A stretch of DNA of 64,000 nt from Loigolactobacillus coryniformis subsp. coryniformis KCTC 3167 = DSM 20001 (GTDB lineage: Bacteria > Bacillota > Bacilli > Lactobacillales > Lactobacillaceae), in assembly GCF_002706425.1 (NCBI RefSeq), contig NZ_CP017713.1, positions 186,001 through 250,000 on the forward strand. Direction: 5' to 3'. Under the pieces are notes generated by a model that saw only the letters and a list, made by a program, of their open reading frames with translations, had not been told where the DNA came from and did not search any database. The translations under genes were made by a program, and so were the position numbers. This document shows, piece by piece, positions 7,642 through 16,265 of this stretch (position 1 is its first letter; every line of letters begins with the position of its first letter).

Positions 7642-9726
7642 ATGATCGATATGTTAATTTTAGCCGAAAAATCCAGCGCTGCTAAGCACATGGCCAAAGC
7701 GTTTGGTGGGATGACTGGCAGTGTAGTCGGGAAGACATATAAAATTGTTCACGCTCACGGACACTTAATGGAATTTAAAGATCCTGAAAAAATGGTAACT
7801 ACAGAAGCAGATAAACAGCGCTATAGTTCGTGGACGGATATGCAGACGATGCCCTGGAATCAGGATGATTTTTCCTGGGCGAAAACCTATGCGAAAGCTT
7901 ATAATGCCTACACGAAAAAGTCCAAGTCGACCCGCGCTGATGTGACTGCCATTAAAGCAGAAGCAGCCAACGCTAAGGCGATTTTAATGGCGACGGATAA
8001 TGATCCTTCAGGTGAAGGCGATTTATTGGGCTGGGAGATCATCAATGCGATCAAATGGCACGGGCCAGTGTATCGCATTCGTTTCGCCGATGAAACTCCT
8101 AAATCGTTAAATCAAGCCATACGACAAATGGTTGAGATCACGGATCAATTTAAGCAGGGAGAATATCTGAAGTCAGATGCGCGCAGCAAGTGGGATTTTT
8201 TGTCGATGCAATTGACGCGGATCTCGACCTACGCCGCACGGCAGGCCGGTTATCGGGTCAAGGTGATCAATCAAGGCCGCTTAAAATCAGTGATCGTTTT
8301 AAAAATTTGGCAGCAACAACAATTGATCGATAATTACGTCAAAACGCCGTATTTTGAAACTAAGTTTAAGGATCCGGCGGGACATATTTTTGCTCGTGAA
8401 CTTAAAACCGAAGCACAAAAACAAGCCGCGCGCTTTGCTGATGAAAAAAGCGGCCAGGCAGATGTAGCCCGCTATACCAAAAGTCCAGTGATTAAGCTTA
8501 AACGGGTACATAAAACTCAGGCGCCTGGCGCTTTACTTGATTTAGCTAAATTAGGCTCACTTTTAGCGCGGCAAGGCTTTAACCCTAAGGAAGTGTTGGC
8601 GACTTATCAGAAAATGTACGAGGCGGAGATCGTCTCCTATCCGCGGACGGAAGATCGGAAAATCACACAAGAACAGTACAACGAACTTTTGCCTGTGGCC
8701 GACCGCATTGCTGCCGTGATCGGTGTGGACCCACAATTGCTGACTCATCGAACGTTACGCAGCAAGCATCGCGCTAGTTCGGCCGCCCATGGTGCTAACC
8801 GTCCTGGCGTCAAGGTGCCGCAGTCATTGGCTGAATTAGCTAAATATGGCCCCAGCGCTCAAGCCATTTACAAAACGTTAGCTGCCAACTATTTAGCTAT
8901 TTTAGGTGAAGATTACGAATTCGATCGCATTACCGCCGAATTGCAGTTGTATCCGGCATTTAAAACGGGTTTCAATGTGCCCGTAAAATTGAACTACAAG
9001 GCGATCTTTGATGATGCTGAAAAAGGGGTACCGGAAAGCCAGCTAGCTAATCAAACAGTTGGCCCTGAGGCAGCACCCTTTATGTACCAAGGCGCTAATC
9101 CTAAACCGACACGGCCTAGCGCTGATTGGATCGGCAAGTTTTTGGAAAAGCATAATATTGGTACTGGTGCGACGCGGTTGAGTGTCCAAGCGCAGTTGAC
9201 CAGCGGCAAAAACGCCTTTATCAACGAAAAGCGCGGTTTTTATACTTTGACGCAACCAGGGACGATCGCAGCGATTTTAGTGCGGGAGACTTGGATCGGC
9301 TCACCGCAAATTACAAAGCAGCTTTTTGATCATATGGATGCTGTTGGTAAATTAAATGAAGCCCCGGCGGTCGTGGTCAATTCAGCCACCAAAGTTATCG
9401 CCCACGATTTACCGCTGATCTTAAGAAATAGTCAGGAGCTGGCCCAATTTGTCGGCCAACAATCCAAAGCGCGTACCACTAAAAAATACAAAACTAAGCC
9501 TAAAACACAAGGACAGTATCGTGATGGCCAGACGGTGGAATTCAATTCAACTTGGGGCGGCCATAAGTTTAGTGCGGAAGAAATTCGCAAATTGTTACAA
9601 GGCGACACGATTTCCTTTAATGCCACCAGCAAGTACGGTAAGGCCTATACTGCTACGGGCGCTTTAAAGCAGCAAACATTTAAAGGCAAAAGGTTTTGGG
9701 GCTTCAAAGCTGATTTTGGCAAATAA
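7642..9726 (+). CDS. topB: Type IA DNA topoisomerase (TopB/topoisomerase III-like)
   Basis: A Toprim domain opens the protein (LAEKSSAAKHMAKAFGG, then the acidic DNDPSGEGD). The active-site tyrosine lies in EIVSYPRTEDR. The usual GR(V/L)QTP strand-gate motif reads GRLKSV here. No C-terminal zinc-ribbon cysteine clusters are visible, so substrate handling may differ from TopA. The protein would relax or decatenate DNA by single-strand passage. The ATG at 7642 sits 7 bases after AAAGGATGG. The gene has no evident link to nitrate metabolism and is monocistronic. Confidence 0.85.
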   Translation: MIDMLILAEKSSAAKHMAKAFGGMTGSVVGKTYKIVHAHGHLMEFKDPEKMVTTEADKQRYSSWTDMQTMPWNQDDFSWAKTYAKAYNAYTKKSKSTRADVTAIKAEAANAKAILMATDNDPSGEGDLLGWEIINAIKWHGPVYRIRFADETPKSLNQAIRQMVEITDQFKQGEYLKSDARSKWDFLSMQLTRISTYAARQAGYRVKVINQGRLKSVIVLKIWQQQQLIDNYVKTPYFETKFKDPAGHIFARELKTEAQKQAARFADEKSGQADVARYTKSPVIKLKRVHKTQAPGALLDLAKLGSLLARQGFNPKEVLATYQKMYEAEIVSYPRTEDRKITQEQYNELLPVADRIAAVIGVDPQLLTHRTLRSKHRASSAAHGANRPGVKVPQSLAELAKYGPSAQAIYKTLAANYLAILGEDYEFDRITAELQLYPAFKTGFNVPVKLNYKAIFDDAEKGVPESQLANQTVGPEAAPFMYQGANPKPTRPSADWIGKFLEKHNIGTGATRLSVQAQLTSGKNAFINEKRGFYTLTQPGTIAAILVRETWIGSPQITKQLFDHMDAVGKLNEAPAVVVNSATKVIAHDLPLILRNSQELAQFVGQQSKARTTKKYKTKPKTQGQYRDGQTVEFNSTWGGHKFSAEEIRKLLQGDTISFNATSKYGKAYTATGALKQQTFKGKRFWGFKADFGK

Positions 9727-9779
9727 AAAACGAGCGTGTGTATAAGGCACGACGCAACGACTACGCCACAGTAGCAGTT

Positions 9780-9798
9780 GATTTTCATACTGAAAATC
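9780..9798 (+). repeat. Short perfect hairpin downstream of topB
   Basis: GATTTTCA and TGAAAATC flank a 3-base loop, followed by a weak T-rich stretch. It may act as a weak terminator. The surrounding 9727-9988 gap shows no convincing gene. Confidence 0.45.
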
Positions 9799-9988
9799 TT
9801 TGACGTTTCGGCCATTGACCATTCTTGGGGCAAAAACCTTGCCGTAAGAAACATAGCAAGGTGAAAGCCATCAAGTTAAAACCTGGTAAGCAGCAAAAGT
9901 TGCCTTATATCACATGTTTTAGCTACATCGTTCGGAAGTACAAAGAAGGAGTTGGACAATGATGTCACAACCCCGTTTTAAAATCGTC

Positions 9989-10792
9989 TCAGCGCCGCTT
10001 TTTACGTAAGAAATCAACAATGCGCGTTATATCGGTTGGCGATGTGGTGGTACGTTTGAATTTAATATTCGGGAATGCCCGAAGCAAGCGGCGTTGTACG
10101 TAGTTCAGTTTGGGCTGTTGGTCGATCAACTTAATATTCGTACGGAAATTTTCAAACCAAGCAAGTGGCCTGCTTAACTTGGTATCAGTTGTAACCTGAT
10201 TTTTCAGCTCAGCTTTCAACGTTTCCACGGTGTTGCCAATCCGTTGGGTGGCCGCGCCAAAACCAATCACGTTGGCAACCGTAAAGCCCAAGTCAAACAT
10301 TAGCAGATCAGTCAATACGACGCTAGTGGCGATCGCCGTAACACTAGGTAAACCTAAAATAATATGGCTGACAAACGGGTGGACCAGCTTGACGATCACC
10401 ACCACACCAAAACCCCAAAAAAGCGAGATCGGTAGCGCCACGCGGCCATTTAGATTCAGTGGTAGCGTGCTGTAATCCCACCAGCGTGCTTGAAAAAGTT
10501 TTTCCATCAACCAGCTGGTGACGTATTCGATCAACGTGATCAACAGGGCGCCAGTGATGAAAAGTAGGCCGATGTTATTTTTAAATGGTTCAAGGATTAG
10601 CAGTACAGCCAGCATACTGAAGCCGTAAACTGGGATGATTGGGCCAATCAAAAAGCCTGAGTTGGTCAGATGCTTTTTACGCACACTGACGTAGGCACTT
10701 TCCCATAGCCAGCCCACCAAGGCGTAAGCAAAAAAATAAAGAATCAGCAAGGAAAAACGTAATTCAGCTGGTGACAATAAAATTTCGTGCAT
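9989..10792 (-). CDS. CmpB/DUF1113-type integral membrane protein
   Basis: This 267-residue protein has six or so membrane segments. It carries the family pattern ALVGWLWESAYVSVRKKHLTNSGFLIGPIIPVYGFS near the N-terminus, then LIEYVTSWLMEKLFQARWWDYS and NGRVALPISLFWGFG. This matches PF06541, annotated as putative ABC transporter permease although no ATPase lies nearby. The tail is basic and cytosolic. It starts after a GGGAGG and stands alone between convergent and divergent neighbours. Its function is unknown. Confidence 0.8.
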   Translation of the reverse strand: MHEILLSPAELRFSLLILYFFAYALVGWLWESAYVSVRKKHLTNSGFLIGPIIPVYGFSMLAVLLILEPFKNNIGLLFITGALLITLIEYVTSWLMEKLFQARWWDYSTLPLNLNGRVALPISLFWGFGVVVIVKLVHPFVSHIILGLPSVTAIATSVVLTDLLMFDLGFTVANVIGFGAATQRIGNTVETLKAELKNQVTTDTKLSRPLAWFENFRTNIKLIDQQPKLNYVQRRLLRAFPNIKFKRTTTSPTDITRIVDFLRKKRR

Positions 10793-10889
10793 GTAGCTCC
10801 CTCCATTTTGCCAGATAATAATTTAATGTTACCACGACTGGCAGTGTTCGTCTGTGTGGAACGATTCGCCACGTTTTTCTAAGGGCTGA

Positions 10890-10940
10890 CCCTAATTTTT
10901 ATTGAGAATCGTTCTCATTACCGTGGTTACCTGTTATAAT
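10890..10940 (+). promoter_or_regulatory. Promoter with Fur-like operator for the DUF1858-DUF438 operon
   Basis: The palindrome TGAGAA-TCG-TTCTCA (10903-10917) covers the weak -35 (TTCTCA, 10912-10917). A TGTTATAAT extended -10 (TATAAT at 10935-10940) follows at 17-base spacing. A CCCTAAT at 10890-10896 resembles the half-site seen upstream of narG. Binding by a Fur/PerR/Zur-class repressor is inferred from resemblance to the family's 7-1-7 boxes. Confidence 0.6.
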
Positions 10941-10957
10941 AAAGCTAGTTTTGAAAG

Positions 10958-10987
10958 ACGCGGTCCGGCAGTAATTGTTGACCGCGT
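10958..10987 (+). repeat. Hairpin in the 5' leader of the DUF1858 gene
   Basis: ACGCGGTC and GACCGCGT form a perfect 8-bp stem within the roughly 130-base untranslated leader. A second, longer-range pairing (GTGTG...GGCACAC) follows before the start codon. Confidence 0.5.
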
Positions 10988-11069
10988 GGTGTGTCAATGC
11001 CAGTACATAAAGTCGAAGCGCTTTTTGGCACACGTTAAATTAACCACCGTTTTGAAAGGGGATCGACAC

Positions 11070-11306
11070 ATGGCGACACTTGATCTGCAACAATCAGTTT
11101 ATGAATTAGTAACGGCACACCCAGAAGTGGCCGATGTATTATATGAAATTGGTTTAAAAGATATTAAAAATCCGGCAATTCTTAACACGATGGGGCGCTT
11201 CATGACGATCCCCAAAGGTGCAGCGATGAAAAAGGTGCCGTTGGCGCAGATCGTTGCTAAGCTGGAAGCTAAAGGATTTGAGGTGATCAATGATGCCGGA
11301 AATTGA
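11070..11306 (+). CDS. DUF1858 small protein
   Basis: This 78-residue protein matches the DUF1858 pattern (LDLQQSVYELVTAHPEVADVLYEIGL, then NTMGRFMTIPKGA). Such domains are common beside DUF438 and hemerythrin-like proteins. The ATG at 11070 follows GAAAGGGG. It overlaps the downstream gene by 17 bases, so the two proteins are probably made together. It has no cysteine, unlike the related ScdA N-terminal domain. Function is unknown; a role in redox or metal stress is suggested by the partner and the Fur-like operator. Confidence 0.75.
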   Translation: MATLDLQQSVYELVTAHPEVADVLYEIGLKDIKNPAILNTMGRFMTIPKGAAMKKVPLAQIVAKLEAKGFEVINDAGN

Positions 11307-12906
11307 ACATAATAGCGTTTATCGTCAGAAAAAAATCGTTGAAATTTTAAAGATGCTCCATGAAGGCGGTAGTTTTGACGAAGCTAAACGAATCTTCGAT
11401 AGCACCTTTTCCAGTGTCGATGTTTCCGAGATCACTTCAGCGGAACGTGAATTGATCGGCAGTGGTTTGAATCCGATGGAAATCCAGCGACTATGTAATG
11501 TGCACGCCGCGGTTTTTAAAGGGTCGATCAATCCTGGTTCTGGTGACAGTGTGGAAGAAGTACCCGGTCATCCAGTCGCAGTGATCAAATTGGAGAACAC
11601 CGTGATCACGTCATTATTGGATGATGAATTATTGCCAGTTTTAAAGAAATGGCAGCAGTCCAGCAATGATGCAACGCCTTCAGCGCAAGATCAAAGTTAT
11701 TTACAACGGATGAAAACGGCGTTAAGCGACCTTTTGACGATCGACAAACACTATCAGCGTAAAGAAAATCTGATTTTTCCGATCATGGACCGCTATGGGA
11801 TCACTGCACCGCCTAAAGTGATGTGGGGCGTGGATGATGATATTCGTGGTTGGATCAAGGATGCTTTGCGCTTGGTCAACACTGAGCCAACGCCACCTAA
11901 ATACGATATCGAAGCTGCTATTGAAAAGGCACGCAAAGATATTGAAGAAATGATCTTCAAGGAAGAACAGATTTTGTTGCCAATGGTTTCCGAAGTATTT
12001 ACGCCAGATGATTGGGCGTTGATCCAAAGTGAAAGTGGCGATATTGGCTACACGCTGATTCCTGAGCCGTTACCATGGCAACCGTCAGAGCGGGATTACG
12101 CTGAAGCAGCAAAACGCAAGCCATCTAAAATGGCGCAAGAATTAAATGCGATGGCGCAGTCGATGGCTGACGAACAGGATCTCGCCAATAAGCAGCATAT
12201 TGCTGAACCAGAATCAGATGCGGCACCAGTGATTCCAGATGATTTAAAGGCGAAAAAAGATGATCCGGCGGCAATCAATGCCCTGCCATTGCATTTACGT
12301 GCCGAAATGGGTCAAGTTCAAGCCGAGCAGCCAGCCAAAGAAGACGCGCGTGCGCAGATCAACGTCAATATCAGCAAACAACCGGCTGCGAAGAAAGAAA
12401 TGCCAGAATTTGTTAAGCAAATGTTGGCTGATGAAGCAGCTAAGCCGGCTAGCAAGCGACGGCCGCGGATCACGGAATCACATTTAGAAATTGGCGCGGA
12501 CAATCACGCCACGATCGTGATGCCGACTGGTGACCTTGATTTAAACCAATTAACTGGCTTGTTCAGTGTTTTACCGGTAGATGTTACTTTTGTTGATGCC
12601 AACGATATCGTACGCTGGTTCTCTGACAATGGTGAACGGATCTTCCCCCGGACGCGTGCGGTGATCGGCCGTGCGGTGGTCAACTGCCATCCACCTAAGA
12701 GCATGGATAAAGTGCAGAAGATCCTCGATGATTTCCGTAGTGGCGCGCAAGATCACGCCGATTTCTGGATCGATTTACACGGTACTAAAAAAGTCTATAT
12801 CCGTTATTTTGCGGTTCATGATACGAAGGGCACCTATCTCGGTTGTTTAGAGGTTTCACAAGATATCACAGAAATTCAAAAGTTAGACGGCGAAAAACGA
12901 CTATAA
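11290..12906 (+). CDS. DUF438 - hemerythrin-like - PAS protein
   Basis: This 538-residue protein has an N-terminal DUF438 region (about 5-85, ILKMLHEGGSFDEAKRIFD and SGLNPMEIQRLCNVHAAVF). A hemerythrin-type helical bundle follows (about 90-255; HPVAVIKLEN, DKHYQRKENLIFPIMDRYG, MIFKEEQILLPM), then a charged linker rich in Ala, Gln and Lys, and a C-terminal PAS fold (about 410-530, VDVTFVDANDIVRWFSDNGERIFPR). Hemerythrin bundles hold a di-iron site, and PAS folds bind ligands or sense redox state. No kinase or DNA-binding domain is attached, so output is unclear. Its setting among nitrate genes suggests handling or sensing O2, NO or nitrite stress. Confidence 0.82.
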   Translation: MMPEIEHNSVYRQKKIVEILKMLHEGGSFDEAKRIFDSTFSSVDVSEITSAERELIGSGLNPMEIQRLCNVHAAVFKGSINPGSGDSVEEVPGHPVAVIKLENTVITSLLDDELLPVLKKWQQSSNDATPSAQDQSYLQRMKTALSDLLTIDKHYQRKENLIFPIMDRYGITAPPKVMWGVDDDIRGWIKDALRLVNTEPTPPKYDIEAAIEKARKDIEEMIFKEEQILLPMVSEVFTPDDWALIQSESGDIGYTLIPEPLPWQPSERDYAEAAKRKPSKMAQELNAMAQSMADEQDLANKQHIAEPESDAAPVIPDDLKAKKDDPAAINALPLHLRAEMGQVQAEQPAKEDARAQINVNISKQPAAKKEMPEFVKQMLADEAAKPASKRRPRITESHLEIGADNHATIVMPTGDLDLNQLTGLFSVLPVDVTFVDANDIVRWFSDNGERIFPRTRAVIGRAVVNCHPPKSMDKVQKILDDFRSGAQDHADFWIDLHGTKKVYIRYFAVHDTKGTYLGCLEVSQDITEIQKLDGEKRL

Positions 12907-12910
12907 TCAA

Positions 12911-12950
12911 AAAAGCTGTTCGCATAAATTTGCGAGCAGCTTTTATTTTT
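12911..12950. terminator. Bidirectional terminator between DUF438 gene and polyprenyl synthase
   Basis: The stem AAAAGCTGTTCGCA/TGCGAGCAGCTTTT contains one G-U pair and has A and T runs on its two sides. It overlaps the stop codon of the minus-strand gene. Confidence 0.88.
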
Positions 12951-13920
12951 GGCGCTTCAACAAACGCCGGGTCAATTTTTCTAAGTCATTACGGGCACGA
13001 GAATCTGGTAGGGTCTGAATATCGATCAAAGCTTGATCAGTCAATTCGTTCGCCATTGTTTGAGCCTGGGTGACGCCACCGCTGTTGATCACAAGTTGTT
13101 GTAACTCTTGTAATTCAGCTGTCGTCAGGCGGGCTTTCTTGCTAAGAAACGCCCGTGTCGCCGTTGGTTGTGCTTCTAATGTGAATAATAATGGCAAGGT
13201 ATAGATGCCATTTTGAATATCCTGCAAAATCGGTTTGCGGATGCTGTCTTGGGTGCCGGTGTAATCTAGAATGTCGTCTAAGATCTGGTAAGCTAAGCCT
13301 AAGGAGCGGCCAATTTGTTCGCCAGTTTCCACAATGATCTCATCGGCGTGAGCTAATTTAGCGCCTTGCGCACAGGCTAGCGCAAAAAGTTTAGCCGTTT
13401 TACCTTCGATCTCGCGTAAATATTGGTCGACCGTTTCGTTGAGTTGGTAATTGAGATTATATTGATCAAGTTCGCCGGTCAAAATACCATGCATCGCTTT
13501 AACGTTAGTATCGATATCAGCAAATGTTTCTGCCGAACGCAATACTTGATCAAAGTACAAGGTGAACAGCAGATCACCCGCGTAAACGGCGTTGCGGTTA
13601 CCGACGCTAGTTTGGACGGTAGCGGTGTGGCGCCGTTCAGCGGCTTGATCGATCACGTCGTCGTGGATCAAAGTGGCTAAATGGAGTAATTCAATTGCAG
13701 CGGCACCAGCTTTTAGTCGTGCTTGATCAGGTGTCGTACCGAATTCGCTAAATAAATAAAATAGCCCGGCGCGGACTAATTTACCCCCGTTGTGGATCAA
13801 GGCTTGCACTCGCTCATTGACGGCAGGCTGTTTGATCCGTGCTGCCTCAAGTAAATAAGGCGTCAGCGGGGTTAATTTTTCTTGAATGTAGGGGAAGTCA
13901 TCCCAAATTTGAAGCGTCAT
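12943..13920 (-). CDS. Polyprenyl diphosphate synthase (trans-isoprenyl, long chain)
   Basis: This 325-residue enzyme extends allylic diphosphates with isopentenyl diphosphate. The first Asp-rich motif is DDVID (residues 87-91, in TLIHDDVIDQAAERRH), and the second is YQILDDILDYTG. GGKLVRAG takes the place of the usual GGKRLRP. The closest roles are heptaprenyl or solanesyl diphosphate synthase component II. Because NarGHI takes electrons from menaquinol, a quinone side-chain role fits the island, though no menaquinone genes are in the window. A small partner subunit is not seen nearby. Confidence 0.87.
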   Translation of the reverse strand: MTLQIWDDFPYIQEKLTPLTPYLLEAARIKQPAVNERVQALIHNGGKLVRAGLFYLFSEFGTTPDQARLKAGAAAIELLHLATLIHDDVIDQAAERRHTATVQTSVGNRNAVYAGDLLFTLYFDQVLRSAETFADIDTNVKAMHGILTGELDQYNLNYQLNETVDQYLREIEGKTAKLFALACAQGAKLAHADEIIVETGEQIGRSLGLAYQILDDILDYTGTQDSIRKPILQDIQNGIYTLPLLFTLEAQPTATRAFLSKKARLTTAELQELQQLVINSGGVTQAQTMANELTDQALIDIQTLPDSRARNDLEKLTRRLLKRQK

Positions 13921-13935
13921 AGGCTACCTCTTGTT

Positions 13936-14919
13936 CTAGTGATTAAATTTGGCGATCTCGGCAGTCAACTGTTCAGTCAAAGGCATGAAAACAGCGGTAA
14001 ACATGCGCTCGAGATCTTTTTGAGTCGTTTTGGCATCAGTGGCCAACTCGCTAGATTTATCCCACGCGTCTTTGCGCATAGTTGAAAGCAAGCCACCTTT
14101 GATGTGGTTCAGATGTTTGGCTAATTTTGAATTAGCTGCTGCGTATTTACGTAAGAAATAGTAGAAAATTTCATGAAAAGTATTGTCAAGATCCCAGAAA
14201 AAAGTATTCCGTAAAATACGATCATTCATGGCTTGACCAAATAGTTGTTCGCCAACAATTTCGTGCGTGGCAAAGGCGGCAGCAGAGGAAATTACTGCTT
14301 TGACTTCATGATTATCAGATAAATAACGACTGAATTGTTCTAATTCAGTATCAGGTAACTTGAAACCAATCGTTTTTTCACGTTCTGCCGCTGACATTTC
14401 GGTCAGTTGACCAACAAATTTTGGTGCGATCTTTTGACTGTCGGTGATCAGATCAGCCACCATTTCTTCTAATAAAGCCTGGTTTTTCGCTAAATAGATC
14501 TTAACTTGGGCCCAGATTTTATCAAAAGCAGGGGTGAAGTCGCTGAATAGCTCATCGGTGGTGGTGACCAACTCACGCTCGACACTAGCCTTTTCAGTAT
14601 GCGCTTCAAATTGTACCACTAATGGCAGCTCAAAGGTATCCTCACCGGCAATTAAGCCTTCTGTTTGGCGTTTTTTTGCCGTGTAATCACGTAATTCCTG
14701 TAAGTCGAGTAACCCTAATGGTGCGATCGTCAACTCAGAATTAGTGGCCATGATCTGCAAAGCAAATGGTGTCGCTGCATCCTGATTTTCGGTAAAAGAT
14801 TTTAAAGTTGTCAGCAGAGTTGATCGATTTTTCAAAGGGTCTTCCGGATCTGCATAAAAGCCGGAAGTATAAATCGGTGTATTTTCATATTTTGCGTTAA
14901 GTTTATTTTGAATGTCCAT
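13936..14919 (-). CDS. Uncharacterised 327-residue protein
   Basis: I do not recognise this family. The protein is acidic, soluble and mostly helical by composition, with no signal peptide or membrane segment. A middle region (about 110-190) is rich in Glu, Leu and Lys, and FFWDLDNTFHEIFYYFLRKYAAANSK is a notable aromatic stretch. It starts after AAAGGAATG and lies 15 bases upstream of the polyprenyl synthase, so the two are likely cotranscribed. The preceding small gene may belong to the same unit. Confidence 0.6.
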   Translation of the reverse strand: MDIQNKLNAKYENTPIYTSGFYADPEDPLKNRSTLLTTLKSFTENQDAATPFALQIMATNSELTIAPLGLLDLQELRDYTAKKRQTEGLIAGEDTFELPLVVQFEAHTEKASVERELVTTTDELFSDFTPAFDKIWAQVKIYLAKNQALLEEMVADLITDSQKIAPKFVGQLTEMSAAEREKTIGFKLPDTELEQFSRYLSDNHEVKAVISSAAAFATHEIVGEQLFGQAMNDRILRNTFFWDLDNTFHEIFYYFLRKYAAANSKLAKHLNHIKGGLLSTMRKDAWDKSSELATDAKTTQKDLERMFTAVFMPLTEQLTAEIAKFNH

Positions 14920-14965
14920 CTACTCATTCCTTTGTGGGTGCATGATGTGAGTGTCTGCTTAATCG

Positions 14966-15220
14966 TTAATTTTTGTGCGCGGCCAAAAATTCTTCACCTG
15001 CAGGTGTCAAACTGGCGTTGCGTAAATCAATGCTAGCGACTGGTTTGTTAGTTGGGTCTTCAACTGAAGCGTCAGCTAGTAACTTTTCTTGGACGGCATA
15101 GTAAGTTGTTTGGTAAAGCATTGATTCAGGATTGATGCTCCGGGCTTCCCGGAAGCGGTGGTTGGAAACATCGGTTAAAATGCCAATCAATTCTTCTGTG
15201 CGGCTAACATTATGGGCCAT
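14966..15220 (-). CDS. Uncharacterised 84-residue protein
   Basis: A small soluble protein (MAHNVSRTEELIGILTDVSN at the start; ASLTPAGEEFLAAHKN at the end) preceded by GTAGGAA. The ending resembles the tail of winged-helix proteins, but no complete DNA-binding domain can be assigned. It is 46 bases upstream of the 327-residue unknown gene on the same strand. No function can be given. Confidence 0.6.
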   Translation of the reverse strand: MAHNVSRTEELIGILTDVSNHRFREARSINPESMLYQTTYYAVQEKLLADASVEDPTNKPVASIDLRNASLTPAGEEFLAAHKN

Positions 15221-15296
15221 AAGTATTCCTACTTTCTATAGTAATTATTTTGAGGTCAAGGCCTGGCATTAGTGGTGTTTTAAAACTACTTCAACT

Positions 15297-16058
15297 TTAG
15301 CGTCTGCGATGGCGTAAAAAGGTGAAGAAATGTAAGATACTTGCCAATAAGACGTAGAAAATAATCACAAAAGTAGCGTAAGTCATCCAAAACTTACCGG
15401 TGGCAAAAACGCCAAAAATCAATTGTTGCAAGCCCATAGTTATAAGTGCCATTACGGCAATCATGCAGAATAATTGTATGTATCGTTTCACGGTGTTGTC
15501 GTCCTTCTTTTGTTTAGTGGCTAATTTAGCGCCCCAATGTTCACAAAGTGCTAACTTAGCGGGATCAGGTTGTTTGGTGCCCCAAGTACCAGTACCGACG
15601 ATTTCAGTGACTTTGATCAAACCAGCGCCGGTTAGCGCACGATCGATCGTTTTAAAAGTGTCATCAGTGATACCGACGAAGAAATTTTCCAGACTTGATT
15701 GAAAGCAGGTCGTCAGTGACAAATAATGTTTGTCCTTAAACTGCGCCGGTAGTGTATCGGCAGCTTTTGTCATTCGTACCATCCGCGGCCGCATACAATC
15801 TAAAAAGTTTTTCATAAGTCCAGAAAGGGTGCCCCAATAAGTGGGTGTCGCCATGATCCAGATATCACTTTCTTGCAGCTTTTTCTCCAATTGATCTAAA
15901 ACCGGATTTGGCTGACCAGTGTCGGGCTTGATCGTGTATTCAGCTAAGTAAAGTAATTCGTAGTCAATATTTGCGGGTAATCCTTTAGCGATGGCAGCTA
16001 AATATTGACCGGTAAAGCCATCCTTTTTATGTGCGCCTAAGATACCTAAAACTTTCAA
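15297..16058 (-). CDS. Flavodoxin-like NAD(P)H/FMN oxidoreductase with C-terminal membrane anchor
   Basis: Residues 1-180 form a NADPH-dependent FMN reductase-type flavodoxin fold (LGILGAHKKDGFTGQYL, ESDIWIMATPTYWGTLSGLMKNFLDCM). The last 60 residues form two hydrophobic segments (YIQLFCMIAVMALITMGL; FWMTYATFVIIFYVLLASIL) and a basic tail RHRRR, so the enzyme is probably membrane-tethered. The start is TTG at 16058, 8 bases after GGAGG. It may feed electrons to the quinone pool or reduce quinone or metal, but the substrate is unknown. A CCCTAAT-type motif lies about 190 bases upstream. Confidence 0.75.
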   Translation of the reverse strand: MKVLGILGAHKKDGFTGQYLAAIAKGLPANIDYELLYLAEYTIKPDTGQPNPVLDQLEKKLQESDIWIMATPTYWGTLSGLMKNFLDCMRPRMVRMTKAADTLPAQFKDKHYLSLTTCFQSSLENFFVGITDDTFKTIDRALTGAGLIKVTEIVGTGTWGTKQPDPAKLALCEHWGAKLATKQKKDDNTVKRYIQLFCMIAVMALITMGLQQLIFGVFATGKFWMTYATFVIIFYVLLASILHFFTFLRHRRR

Positions 16059-16082
16059 AGTATATCCTCCAGAACCTAAAGT

Positions 16083-16174
16083 GTGTTTGGAAAAGTGCTA
16101 GATTTTACGCACTGGCTGACTATGTTTAGGTCGAATCAGCGGTGAGTACTAATGTTGGCGTATTTTTCAAACAC
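16083..16174. repeat. Dispersed palindromic element, copy 1
   Basis: The ends GTGTTTGGAAAAGTGC and GCGTATTTTTCAAACAC pair imperfectly over about 92 bases. It lies between nreC and the membrane-anchored flavin reductase. It belongs to the family described for 56097-56208. Confidence 0.55.
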
Positions 16175-16265
16175 AACCTTTATATAAAAAGCTATATACC
16201 GCAGTATATAGTTAATAACTCCTATGATAATAATTTCACGAAACTAACACCATTAGGGTTTTACC

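Noticed and set aside
9825-9963. Possible basic small protein after topB
   Set aside because: Careful reading shows the frame closes early; no consistent coding frame remains.
9960-10010. Short reading frame of 16 codons after GAAGGAG
   Set aside because: It overlaps the 3' end of the opposite gene, has no recognisable content and could arise by chance.
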